Assembly: GCF_000015565.1 (NCBI RefSeq) | Contig: NC_008786.1 | Span: 4,638,501 to 4,702,500 of the forward strand | DNA: 64,000 nucleotides | Source: Verminephrobacter eiseniae EF01-2 | GTDB lineage: Bacteria > Pseudomonadota > Gammaproteobacteria > Burkholderiales > Burkholderiaceae_C | Direction: 5' to 3' | Shown: positions 53,914 to 62,214 of the stretch, piece by piece | How the letters are laid out: each line of letters opens with the position of its first letter | How positions within the stretch are numbered: position 1 is the stretch's first letter | Program-made: the position numbers and the translations under genes | Notes under the pieces: generated by a model | Databases searched by the model: none | Seen by the model: only the letters and a program-made list of their open reading frames with translations | Told to the model about the DNA's origin: nothing

Positions 53914-55493
53914 TTGGCAATCCAGACCGTGTCCAGCGTCTCGTTCAGGCCGATGCCGGTGGTGATCAGGTTCCGGACCTTCTTCTTGTGCAGCGTGACG
54001 TACTGCAATTCAGTGAGATAGCCGGCCGCCACATCATCGACCAGGATGCGTTGAATCTCGCTGTACATGCGCTGGCGCGCGTCCGCGCTTTGCACGACGG
54101 GCGCAGCTTCGAAGAGCCGATCGATCTCCGGATTGCTGTAGCCGTGGTTATTGGCAAAGGGCGTGCCCTTGATGATGTTGGCGCTGATGTAGTTGCGCGA
54201 GGTGCCGATGGCCGGATCCCCGTAGGCGTACTGAAAGGTCATGGTCATGTCGAAGTCCCATTCCGAAACCTTCTTCGCCCAGCCCGCCGGGTCGGTCGTA
54301 TCCAACGTCACCTTGAAGCCCAGTTGCTCCATCTGCTGCTTGACGTACTCGCCCATGCGGTCCCACACCGAGCCATAGGGAATAGGCAGCACCCGAATCG
54401 AATAGTCGCCCGGCTTTATCCCCGCCTGCGCAAGGATCTTCTTGGCCAGGGCCATGTCGTACTTGTACGTCGGAACGTTCTTGTCGTAGTACAGCGTGGG
54501 CGAGGTGATGGGGCCGGTGGCAACCTTGCCCACGTTGAAGAAAATGTTCTTGACGATGAAGTGACGATCCATCGCATGCATGATGGCCTGGCGCACTTTC
54601 TTGTTGCCCAACGGCGGCTTGCGCAGGTTCATTTGCAGCCACAGCGGTGGCGCGAACATCTCCCAGCCCGCGCGGGTCGAGACCACATCGGGCAATTTCT
54701 CCAGCCGGCGGACCTCGAAGTTCTCGATGTCGCCGCCACGCAGCACATCCACCGTCCCGCGCTCGAAGGCCACGGCACGCGAGGCCGCATCGGGAATCAC
54801 CAGCAGGTAGATTTCGTCGAGGTAGGGAAGCCCGGGTTTGAAATAGTTCGGGTTCTTCACCAGGTGGATGTAGGAGCCACGCTTCCATTCCTTGAGCATG
54901 AACGGCCCCGTGCCGACGGGCGTGTTGTTCGCCGGATTGGTGCGGTAGTTCGTGCCTTCGTAGATGTGCTTGGGAATCATCGGCATGGTCGACACTTCGA
55001 AGGCGCTGATGAAGGCATTGAACGGCTGCTTCAATTTGAAGATCACCTTGTCATCCCCGTCCGCCTTCACCGATTCGACGCGCTGGTTCATCAGTGCGCG
55101 CGTGCGCGGATGAACCTCACGCAGGAATTTGTCGGTAGAGAACACAACGTCGGCCGAGGTGAACGGCTTGCCGTCGTGCCACTTGACGTCCTTCTGAAGC
55201 ACGAAGGCATAGGTCAACCCGTCCGGCGAGATGGTCCAGGACTGCGCCAGGGAGGGCAGCGGCTTCAGATCAGGGCCGTAGGTCAGCAGCGACTGGTAGA
55301 TCTTGCTCGCCGCGAACTGCGTTGGGCCCAGTTGGTTGAGCCCCAGCATCAGCGACGGAGGTTCTGGCTGCACCAGCATGTTGAGCGTTCCGCCGGGCGT
55401 CGGCTGGCTCTGGGCCAAGACGAAGGTGGAACTGGTCAACGACAGGGCAGCAGCGATCAGCGATATCCCGAAGGGTCTTCTGGCGATGTTCAT
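53910..55493 (-). CDS. Peptide-type ABC transporter substrate-binding protein
   Basis: A 527-residue periplasmic receptor of family 5 (DppA/OppA type). The signal peptide is MNIARRPFGISLIAAALSLT then SSTFVLAQS. The mature protein begins QPTPGGTLNMLVQPEPPSL and has the family blocks YQSLLTYGPDLKPLPSLAQS, FVLQKDVKWHDGKPFTSADV and NNTPVGTGPFML. GAGGAACCC before ATG at 55493 sets the start. First gene of a four-gene leftward operon. A palindrome lies 66 bp upstream. The M20 hydrolase gene nearby suggests uptake of an N-acyl amino acid or peptide. Confidence 0.94.
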   Translation of the reverse strand: MNIARRPFGISLIAAALSLTSSTFVLAQSQPTPGGTLNMLVQPEPPSLMLGLNQLGPTQFAASKIYQSLLTYGPDLKPLPSLAQSWTISPDGLTYAFVLQKDVKWHDGKPFTSADVVFSTDKFLREVHPRTRALMNQRVESVKADGDDKVIFKLKQPFNAFISAFEVSTMPMIPKHIYEGTNYRTNPANNTPVGTGPFMLKEWKRGSYIHLVKNPNYFKPGLPYLDEIYLLVIPDAASRAVAFERGTVDVLRGGDIENFEVRRLEKLPDVVSTRAGWEMFAPPLWLQMNLRKPPLGNKKVRQAIMHAMDRHFIVKNIFFNVGKVATGPITSPTLYYDKNVPTYKYDMALAKKILAQAGIKPGDYSIRVLPIPYGSVWDRMGEYVKQQMEQLGFKVTLDTTDPAGWAKKVSEWDFDMTMTFQYAYGDPAIGTSRNYISANIIKGTPFANNHGYSNPEIDRLFEAAPVVQSADARQRMYSEIQRILVDDVAAGYLTELQYVTLHKKKVRNLITTGIGLNETLDTVWIAK

Positions 55494-55558
55494 GGGTTCC
55501 TCGCGCAATGGGGTATGGGGTTTGACGCGCCCAACGACTGGTTTGCGGCCTCATTACT

Positions 55559-55576
55559 TTACTGTTAGTTCAGTAA
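55559..55576. promoter_or_regulatory. Operator-like palindrome upstream of the ABC operon
   Basis: TTACTGTTAGTTCAGTAA has exact six-base arms TTACTG and CAGTAA. It lies between the receptor gene and the TetR gene. The surrounding sequence, read on the opposite strand, resembles that at 56431-56455 upstream of the tetR-type gene (ACAAT, then AACTAA, then GTA). A TetR dimer site is likely. Confidence 0.5.
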
Positions 55577-55714
55577 TTGTCAAACGAAACCAGGGTAAAC
55601 CATGCCTTTCCCGGGCGCCGACCCGCACGCGGACGCGCCGGCTCCATGGCGGTGCGTGATGCCCCGCCACGGGCTGAAAACCAACGGGAAAACGCGAAAA
55701 AGGGAATGCCGAAA

Positions 55715-56365
55715 CTAGGCGTCGACGGCCTGTCCATCGCTGAACGTGGTGTCGATCAAGTCTGTGAGATAGGGCTTGCTCAATTCGTCGAGCCCGAACA
55801 GAAAACGGTAGAAGATCGCGCCAAAGATCTGGTCATACAGAGCCTCCGGTGGGCGCCTGGAGCGAATCGCACCCGAGCTCTGCCCGTTGGAGATGACGCG
55901 CACGCCCAGATTGCGGCGCTCCGCCAGATAGCGTTCGGTGAAGGCAGCCGTGCTCCCTGACTTGGCCATGCACTCGCCGAGCACCGCCAGCAAGACGCGG
56001 CCGAGATCGCCCCTGAGGGCGGCGGCATAGCGGCGCACATGCGTGTGGATGGCGCGCACCGGCTCGTCGCTCTCCGAAAGCGGCAATTCCTGGCGCGTGC
56101 GCCAGAGAAATGCATCGATCAGCAGTGCCGCGCGGTCTTCCCACCATTTGTAGATGGTCACCTTGGACACGGCCGAGGCCTCGGCAATGTTCTCGATGGT
56201 GGCGCCCTTGAGGCCATCGCTTGCCGTCAGCAGGTACGCCACCTCGAGCACTGCCGTGGCCGCCTCTTCCGATCGCGGGCGGCCAACGCGGCGCTTGGGT
56301 GCCGCCTCTGCAGACGGGTCGATGGCAGGTACGTTGCGTGCTGAGGCGGCGGAGGAAGGGGGCAT
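55715..56365 (-). CDS. TetR/AcrR family transcriptional regulator
   Basis: A 216-residue repressor-type protein. After a disordered basic N-terminus of about 30 residues (KRRVGRPRSEEAATAV) comes a TetR helix-turn-helix: GATIENIAEASAVSKVTIYK followed by WWEDRAALLIDAF. The C-terminal ligand domain shows no recognisable ligand motif but includes LLAVLGECMA and the family-type ending IFYRFLFGLDEL. It lies upstream of the ABC operon on the same strand and probably controls it and itself. The ligand may be the transported compound; this is inference. Confidence 0.9.
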   Translation of the reverse strand: MPPSSAASARNVPAIDPSAEAAPKRRVGRPRSEEAATAVLEVAYLLTASDGLKGATIENIAEASAVSKVTIYKWWEDRAALLIDAFLWRTRQELPLSESDEPVRAIHTHVRRYAAALRGDLGRVLLAVLGECMAKSGSTAAFTERYLAERRNLGVRVISNGQSSGAIRSRRPPEALYDQIFGAIFYRFLFGLDELSKPYLTDLIDTTFSDGQAVDA

Positions 56366-56430
56366 GGGTCAGGCGCGTCGGTGGATCGAATGGATGGATG
56401 CATGGATATTGCCATGGCGGCAAATGGTTG

Positions 56431-56455
56431 ACAATATATTAACTAAACGTACACT
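56431..56455. promoter_or_regulatory. Probable autoregulatory site upstream of the tetR-type gene
   Basis: An AT-rich stretch with ACAATATATTAACTAAACGT, 66 bp upstream of the regulator start. It shares ACAAT, AACTAA and GTA with the reverse strand of the palindrome at 55559-55576. Seventeen bp further lies a MITE. Confidence 0.4.
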
Positions 56456-56472
56456 ATTCATATTTTTCGCAC

Positions 56473-56636
56473 TAGTGTCGCGTCACCGATCAGATGTCGT
56501 AGGCTGCGCGCAGCCATCGGAGCGCAGCGCAAGGCGCATCGCGCAGCCAATACCGAGCGTATTGGCAAGCGATGCAACGCCGCGATGCGCTTCGATGGCC
56601 AGCGCAGACCGACAGATGATCGGTGACGCGACACTA
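56473..56636 (+). repeat. Palindromic MITE, copy 7, before the M20 hydrolase gene
   Basis: 164 bp, CTAG at both ends, with the perfect inner hairpin (GCCAATACCGAGCGTATTGGC). It lies between the tetR-type promoter and the divergent M20 gene and ends 36 bp before the M20 start, so any promoter of that gene lies in or beyond the element. Confidence 0.92.
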
Positions 56637-56672
56637 GGCCCGACTGCTGCGTCAACCGGAAAGACCCATGCC

Positions 56673-57851
56673 ATGAACTCGCAAAACTTCAACGGCCTCG
56701 AGGCGTTGACCCGACTCCGCCAGGACATCCATCGCCACCCCGAATTGGCTTTCGAAGAGCGCCGCACCGCCGGCATCGTGGCCGCCTACCTTCACTCCTT
56801 GGGCATCGAAGTGCACACCGAGGTGGGCCGCACCGGCGTCGTCGGCGTCATCCCGGGCAAGACCAACCGTAGCCAGCGGTCCATCGGCCTGCGCGCCGAC
56901 ATGGACGCACTGGCCATGCCGGACCACAAGCCAGTGCCGCACCGCTCCACCTGCGAAGGCGTGATGCACGGATGCGGCCATGATGGCCACACCGCCATGC
57001 TGCTCGGCGCGGCCGCCGAACTGGCACGCACGCGCGCTTTCGACGGCACGGTGGTGCTGATCTTCCAGCCCGCAGAAGAAGGCGCCGGCGGCGCCAAGGC
57101 GATGCTGGACGATGGACTGCTGGAGCGCTTTCCGGTGGAGTCGTTCTGGGGCCTGCACAACTGGCCAGGAGTGCCACTTGGCCAGGCAGTCATCCACGCC
57201 ACGGCCTGCATGGCCGCAGTCGATTACTTCGACATCGACGTGCTGGGCAAGGGTTGCCACGGTGGCATGCCGCAGGAAGGCATCGACGCAGTGCTGGCTG
57301 CGGCGCACATCGTGACCGCGCTGCAATCGATTCCCGCGCGCAACGTGCATCCATTGGACTCGGCAGTGGTGGGCGTTGCAAAAATCCACGGTGGCCAGGC
57401 GTATCACGTCGGCCCGGAGGTGGTGACGCTCAGCGGTTCGGTGCGTGCGCACAAGGAATCTGTGCGCGCCCTGGTCGAGCACCGCCTGCACGAGGTGGCC
57501 GAGAACGCGGCGGCGGCCTTGGGGGCAAAGGTTCGCATCCGCTACCAGCGCAACTATCCTGCGACGGTGAATGATCCGGCGCTCGCCGACATCGCGTCAG
57601 AGGTGGCCGCATCGGTTCTGGGCGCGGAAAAGGTCGTGCGCGACCGTCTGCCGTCCATGGCCGCCGAAGACTTCTCTTTCTTCTCCCGCGAGCGCCCGGG
57701 CTGCTATGTGTGGATGGGCAATGACGATGCCGACCACATCATGAGCCTGCACCACCCGAAATACGACTTCAACGATCGGCTGATCGGGCATGGCATGGCG
57801 TACTGGACACGGCTCGTCAGCCGCGTCTTGCCGGTCGCGCCGCACCTCTGA
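56673..57851 (+). CDS. M20D family amidohydrolase (hippurate/N-acyl amino acid hydrolase type)
   Basis: A 392-residue metallohydrolase of the M20D group, which removes acyl groups from amino acids or acts on indole conjugates and hippurate. Metal and catalytic motifs are visible: IGLRADMDALAM, GVMHGCGHDGHTAMLLGAA, IFQPAEEGAGGAKAML, and a final HHPKYDFND with the C-terminal ligand histidine. A bacterial dimerisation domain is inserted at about residues 180-290. ATG at 56673 follows GGAAAG; the upstream open frame belongs to antisense and MITE sequence. It is divergent from the ABC-TetR group, suggesting that it hydrolyses the imported compound. Confidence 0.92.
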   Translation: MNSQNFNGLEALTRLRQDIHRHPELAFEERRTAGIVAAYLHSLGIEVHTEVGRTGVVGVIPGKTNRSQRSIGLRADMDALAMPDHKPVPHRSTCEGVMHGCGHDGHTAMLLGAAAELARTRAFDGTVVLIFQPAEEGAGGAKAMLDDGLLERFPVESFWGLHNWPGVPLGQAVIHATACMAAVDYFDIDVLGKGCHGGMPQEGIDAVLAAAHIVTALQSIPARNVHPLDSAVVGVAKIHGGQAYHVGPEVVTLSGSVRAHKESVRALVEHRLHEVAENAAAALGAKVRIRYQRNYPATVNDPALADIASEVAASVLGAEKVVRDRLPSMAAEDFSFFSRERPGCYVWMGNDDADHIMSLHHPKYDFNDRLIGHGMAYWTRLVSRVLPVAPHL

Positions 57852-57864
57852 AGGCGTCATGTGG

Positions 57865-58035
57865 TCATGTATTCTCCGGCGAGCAGCGGACTGAAGCGTT
57901 GGCCGGCTTTCCGTGCGGTCGCATGTACCGGCCCACAAAAATGGCGTCGGATTGATGGCCCGTCGTTCCACGGATCAGCCACGTCGACATGCCGGACATC
58001 GCGGCTTGAATACGGAATCCCGCGCACACACCATG
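57865..58035 (-). pseudogene. Tyrosine recombinase (integrase) C-terminal fragment
   Basis: The minus strand reads VCAGFRIQAAMSGMSTWLIR, then GTTGHQSDAIFVGRYMR and PANASVR. This matches the last part of phage-type integrases: (R)AGF...AA..G....I...TGH(R/Q)S..M..RYIR. The conserved histidine and the nucleophilic tyrosine are present; the arginine of box II is replaced by cysteine. The rest of the gene upstream is missing, cut at or beyond the MITE at 58048. It may mark an old integrative element boundary. Confidence 0.55.
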
Positions 58036-58047
58036 GCCGCTGACGGC

Positions 58048-58211
58048 TAGTGTCGCGTCACGGATCAGATGTCGTAGGCTGCGCGCAGCCATCGGAGCGC
58101 AGCGCAAGGCGCAGCGCGCAGCCCATACCGAGCGTATTGGCAAGCGATGCAACGCCGCGATGCGCTTCGATGGCCAGCGCAGACCGACAGATGATCGGTG
58201 ACGCGACACTA
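58048..58211 (+). repeat. Palindromic MITE, copy 8, before cysE
   Basis: 164 bp, CTAG at both ends; the left arm has GTCACGGATCAG instead of GTCACCGATCAG. It lies between the integrase remnant and cysE, with 135 bp between its right end and the cysE start. Confidence 0.92.
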
Positions 58212-58346
58212 GGGCATCCGCGCCGGTTCCGGAGAACAAACCGAGCGGACAATCCATTGCGCGCGTCATGGGCGTCATGGTCATGGCGCGCGACTTGGCG
58301 TCGACACGCCCTAGACTGTGCGCCCCACCCCACCTGAGCCGAACCG

Positions 58347-59129
58347 ATGTTTGACCGCCTGCGCTCCGATATCCAGTGCATCCTCGACCGCGACCCTGCG
58401 GCCCGCAGCACCTGGGAGGTGATCACCTGCTACCCCGGGCTGCACGCCATCTGGCTGCACCGGCCGGCGCACTGGTGTTGGGGCCATGGGTTCAAGTGGC
58501 TCGGGCGCTTCATCTCGCACCTTGCGCGCTGGTGCACCGGCATCGAGATCCACCCCGGCGCCAAGCTCGGCGAGCGCGTGTTCTTCGACCATGCGATGGG
58601 CGTGGTGGTGGGCGAGACCGCCGAGATCGGCGACGGCTGCACCATCTACCAAGGCGTGACCCTGGGCGGCACCTCGCTGTACAAAGGCACCCAGCGCCAC
58701 CCCAAGTTGGGCAAGGACGTGGTGGTCAGCGCCGGCGCCAAGGTGCTCGGCGGCTTCGAGGTGGGCGACGGGGCCAAGATCGGCAGCAACGCCGTGGTCA
58801 TCAAGCCCGTGCCCGCCGGCGCGACGGCAGTGGGCATTCCGGCCCGCATCATCATGCCCCGGCAAGGCCGCAGCGCCAAGCCGAGCGAGCCACAGCCGGC
58901 GCACCCATTCACGGCCTATGGCATCACCCAGGAGGACGACCCGCTCTCGCAGGCCATGCGCGGCCTGATCGATCACGCCGCCGCGCAAGAGCACCAGATC
59001 GCATTGCTGTGGCAAGCGATCGAAAAGCTGTCATCGGCCTCGGTGCAGGCCGATGACTGCGTGCCCGGCGACGCAGCGCGCAAGGAGCAGTTCCAAGCCG
59101 GCAAGCTCAACGAGCTGGTGGGCAAGTAG
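58347..59129 (+). CDS. cysE: Serine O-acetyltransferase
   Basis: Makes O-acetylserine from serine and acetyl-CoA, the precursor of cysteine. A 260-residue member of the shorter CysE type. The N-terminal helical part ([20 protein letters not shown]) is followed by the left-handed beta-helix with hexapeptide repeats: [48 protein letters not shown]. The catalytic histidine and aspartate are in FFDHAMG. After the helix comes a tail of about 75 residues (from [10 protein letters not shown]) that is longer than in many CysE proteins. The 3' end overlaps mog by 23 bp in convergent orientation. Confidence 0.94.
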   Translation: MFDRLRSDIQCILDRDPAARSTWEVITCYPGLHAIWLHRPAHWCWGHGFKWLGRFISHLARWCTGIEIHPGAKLGERVFFDHAMGVVVGETAEIGDGCTIYQGVTLGGTSLYKGTQRHPKLGKDVVVSAGAKVLGGFEVGDGAKIGSNAVVIKPVPAGATAVGIPARIIMPRQGRSAKPSEPQPAHPFTAYGITQEDDPLSQAMRGLIDHAAAQEHQIALLWQAIEKLSSASVQADDCVPGDAARKEQFQAGKLNELVGK

Positions 59130-59748
59130 CTGCGCCGCGCAGCGCGCTTTTCGGCCGGAACGCCTGGCAGACCGTGTCGCGGGTTACGAGGTAAGGCCCG
59201 CCGATCAGATCGATGCAATAAGGCACGGCGGCAAAAATCCCCGGCACCAGCGACTGGCCATCGGCGTCGCGCAGCCCCTCCAGCGTCTGGGCAATCGCCT
59301 TGGGCTGACCGGGCAGGTTGATGATCAGGCTCCGGTCGCGGACCACGGCCACCTGGCGCGACAAAATCGCGGTGGGCACGAACCGCAGGCCGATCTGGCG
59401 CATCTGCTCGCCAAAACCCGGCATCAGTTTGTGGGCCACGGCCAGCGTGGCCTCGGGCGTCACATCGCGCAGCGCCGGGCCGGTGCCGCCGGTGGTCAGC
59501 ACCAGGCTACAACCGAGGTCGACCAGTTCGATCAGCGTGGCGCTGATGCCGGCTTGTTCGTCGGGAATCAGGCGCTGCTCGAAAACGATCGGATTGCACA
59601 GTGCGCGCCCGAGCCAGTCCTGTAGCGCGGGCAGACCCTGGTCGGCATAGACGCCGCTGCTCGCGCGGTCGCTGATCGAGACGATGCCGATCCTGACCGG
59701 ATCATGGCCATGGTGCTGGTCGCTGCGGTGGCCCGGGGTGTCACTCAT
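59107..59748 (-). CDS. mog: Molybdopterin adenylyltransferase
   Basis: Adenylylates molybdopterin before molybdenum insertion. A 213-residue MogA/MoaB-fold protein. Motifs are [40 protein letters not shown] and a proline-containing [19 protein letters not shown] segment. The N-terminal 18 residues are His/Asp-rich ([12 protein letters not shown]), unlike the core, and may bind metal or be unstructured. It overlaps the upstream darP gene by 8 bp, so these are co-translated. Confidence 0.92.
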   Translation of the reverse strand: MSDTPGHRSDQHHGHDPVRIGIVSISDRASSGVYADQGLPALQDWLGRALCNPIVFEQRLIPDEQAGISATLIELVDLGCSLVLTTGGTGPALRDVTPEATLAVAHKLMPGFGEQMRQIGLRFVPTAILSRQVAVVRDRSLIINLPGQPKAIAQTLEGLRDADGQSLVPGIFAAVPYCIDLIGGPYLVTRDTVCQAFRPKSALRGAATCPPAR

Positions 59749-60394
59749 CGTCGTGCTCCTGATGCATGTCCGGCACATCCGCGCCACCCAGATGCCCGCG
59801 CACCAGTTGGAACAGTTCGCGGTAAGCGCGGCCCTTGCGCGGTGCCAGGCCCTGCGACAGCGCGGCCTGGCCGGCCGCTGGCGCACTTTTGCGGGCCTGG
59901 CGAATCAGTGCGCGCAGTTGCTGCGTATCGGTGCCGGGGTGCGCGGCCATCCAGGAGAGCAGCGCCGCGTCATCGGCAACCAGCCGGTCGCGCCATAGTT
60001 CGGTCTGGTGCAACAGCAGTTTCTCGGCGGCCGAACCCTTGCGCTGCGTCGCCAAGGCCTGGCGCGCGGCCTGCACCAGGGCCGGTTCGAGCCGGCGCAT
60101 GATCTTGCCCACATACTGCAACTGGCGGCGCTTGCCCTCGAAGTCGGTGATGCGCCGGGCCTCGGCCAGGGCCTGCACCAGATCGTCAGGCAAACCCAGC
60201 GCATCGAACAAATCGGCGCGCAGGTCCAGCAACTCCTTGCCCAGCGCTTGCAGGCCGGCGCTTTCGCGCTTCAGATCGGTGCGGCTGGCGTCGGGCCGGC
60301 CTTTGCGTTCGGCCTTGAACTGAACGTCCTGCGCGCTGCCTTCGGCAACGAACCGGCCCTTGACGAAATAGCCTTTTTGGAGTTTGCGTGACAT
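59741..60394 (-). CDS. Ribosome biogenesis protein DarP/YjgA family
   Basis: A 217-residue basic, helical protein of the YjgA (UPF0307, DarP) family, which associates with pre-50S ribosomal particles. Family blocks are SRTDLKRESAGLQALGKELL, DALGLPDDLVQALAEARRIT, EGKRRQLQYVGKIMRRLEP and the C-terminal RAYRELFQLVRGHL. The start ATG at 60394 fits the family; longer frames are antisense to pmbA. It is divergent from pmbA, as is usual in betaproteobacteria. Confidence 0.92.
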   Translation of the reverse strand: MSRKLQKGYFVKGRFVAEGSAQDVQFKAERKGRPDASRTDLKRESAGLQALGKELLDLRADLFDALGLPDDLVQALAEARRITDFEGKRRQLQYVGKIMRRLEPALVQAARQALATQRKGSAAEKLLLHQTELWRDRLVADDAALLSWMAAHPGTDTQQLRALIRQARKSAPAAGQAALSQGLAPRKGRAYRELFQLVRGHLGGADVPDMHQEHDDE

Positions 60395-60517
60395 CGGATG
60401 GAGGCAAAGAAAATGGCGGCACAGCACGCAAAAAACGCGCAGAAAACGCACACCGGGGGCGCAAGGAAACGGGCGCAAAAAAGGCGCTGCGCAGCGGCAA
60501 GTATCATAGCGGCCGCC

Positions 60518-61963
60518 ATGAACCCACCCACCGACCACACCCCCAGCACGGCGGCCGCTGCGCCAGCGCATCGCCCCGAGCATCGCCCCGAGCATCGTCC
60601 CGACAGCGGCTTCAGTTACAGCCGCCCATTTTTTGAAGAGCTGGTAGACCGCGCCCTGGCCCATGCCAAAAAGCTCGGCGCCACCGATGCCGCAGCCGAA
60701 GCCTCCGAGGGTTGCGGCCTGTCGGTCAGCGTGCGCAAAGGTGAGTTGGAAAACGTCGAGCGCAACCGCGACAAATCGCTGGGCGTGACGGTCTACATGG
60801 CCCACCGGCGCGGCCAGGCCAGCACCTCGGACTTTTCCACCCGGGCCATAGAGCAGACCGTGCAGGCCGCCTACGACATCGCCCGCTTCACCGCCGAAGA
60901 CCCGATGGCCGGCCTGCCCGACGAAGCCGATATCGCCCCGCCCGCCAGCCATCGTGATCTGGCCCTGTTCCACCCCTGGCCCATCACCAGCGAAGAAGCC
61001 GCCCGCCTGGCGCTGGAATGCGAGGCCGCAGCACTCCAGACCAGCCGCCGCATCAGCAACAGCGAAGGCGCCAGCGTATCGGCCCAGCAAAGCCATTTCT
61101 TCAGCGCCCACACGCGCGGCTTTCGCGGCGGCTATGCCTCCTCGCGCCACAGCGTTTCGGTGGCCCCCATCGCCAAACTGCCCGGCAAAAACGCCGAAAT
61201 GCAGCGCGACGCCTGGTACAGCTCGATGCGCGACGCCGCCCGACTGGCCTCGCCCCAGGCCATAGGCCGCTACGCCGCCGAACGCGCCCTGAGCCGCCTG
61301 GGCAGCCGCAAGATCGCCACCACGCAATGCCCGGTGCTGTTCGAGGCCACGCTGGCCGCCGGCCTGCTCGGCGGCTTTGTGCAGGCCATCAGCGGCAGCG
61401 CGCTGTACCGCAAAAGCAGCTTTTTGCCCAATTCGCTCGGCAAAATGATCTTTCCCCTGCATATCGACATCCTGGAAGACCCCTTTGTCCCGGGCGGCAA
61501 AGGCAGCGCGCCATTCGACGACGAAGGCGTGCGCGTAGCGCCCCGCAAGGTGGTCAAGCACGGGCGTGTGCAAGGCTACTTCCTGTCTTGCTACTCGGCC
61601 CGCAAACTGGGCCTGCAAACCACGGGCAATGCCGGCGGTTCGCACAACCTGACACTCACATCGCGCCTGACCCAACCCGGCGACGATCTCGACGCGATGC
61701 TGCAAAAACTGGGCACCGGGCTGTTCGTGATCGAACTGATGGGCCAGGGTCTGAACCCGGTCACCGGCGACTATTCACGCGGCGCCAGCGGCTTTTGGGT
61801 AGAGCGCGGCCAGATTGCCTACCCGGTGCATGAAATCACCATCGCCGGCAACCTCAAGAACATGCTCAGGGGCATAGCGGCCGTGGGAGCGGATGCCTAC
61901 AACTACGGCGCCAAGACCGTGGGCTCGATTCTCGTGGAGCGGATGAAGGTGGCGGGGAGTTGA
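60518..61963 (+). CDS. pmbA: Metalloprotease PmbA (TldE)
   Basis: A 481-residue partner of the TldD/TldE peptidase that matures microcins and cleaves unfolded peptides. It has the family segments SVRKGELENVERNRDKSLGV, CPVLFEATLAAGLLGGFVQA, GSAPFDDEGVRVAPRKVVKH and LELMGQGLNPVTGDYSRG-like IELMGQGLNPVTGDYSRGAS, ending GFWVERGQI. TldE lacks the metal site of TldD, as here. The N-terminus has a low-complexity proline/histidine stretch with three 12-bp units (EHRP repeats) that is variable in relatives. ATG at 60518 is chosen over an upstream frame with a basic, unlikely leader. Divergent from darP. Confidence 0.94.
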   Translation: MNPPTDHTPSTAAAAPAHRPEHRPEHRPDSGFSYSRPFFEELVDRALAHAKKLGATDAAAEASEGCGLSVSVRKGELENVERNRDKSLGVTVYMAHRRGQASTSDFSTRAIEQTVQAAYDIARFTAEDPMAGLPDEADIAPPASHRDLALFHPWPITSEEAARLALECEAAALQTSRRISNSEGASVSAQQSHFFSAHTRGFRGGYASSRHSVSVAPIAKLPGKNAEMQRDAWYSSMRDAARLASPQAIGRYAAERALSRLGSRKIATTQCPVLFEATLAAGLLGGFVQAISGSALYRKSSFLPNSLGKMIFPLHIDILEDPFVPGGKGSAPFDDEGVRVAPRKVVKHGRVQGYFLSCYSARKLGLQTTGNAGGSHNLTLTSRLTQPGDDLDAMLQKLGTGLFVIELMGQGLNPVTGDYSRGASGFWVERGQIAYPVHEITIAGNLKNMLRGIAAVGADAYNYGAKTVGSILVERMKVAGS

Positions 61964-62214
61964 CATTTCCCCGCATGTTGCGCCTGTGCTTTTGATGCTT
62001 TTGATCTTCCGGATGCTTCGGGGCTTGGTGCGCGGGTCGGTGGTGCCCAGGGCCATGGCGCCATGAGCAGCACGACCCCAGCGGATGGAATTGCCCGCCA
62101 AACCGCTCTGGCTTGGGCGGGCGATCGGGCAATTCCGTCCCCGGTGCAACAACCTGCGGCCAGCACCCCCAAAACCCCAACATCCATCCCGCACTGGCCG
62201 CCATGCCCCCGGCA

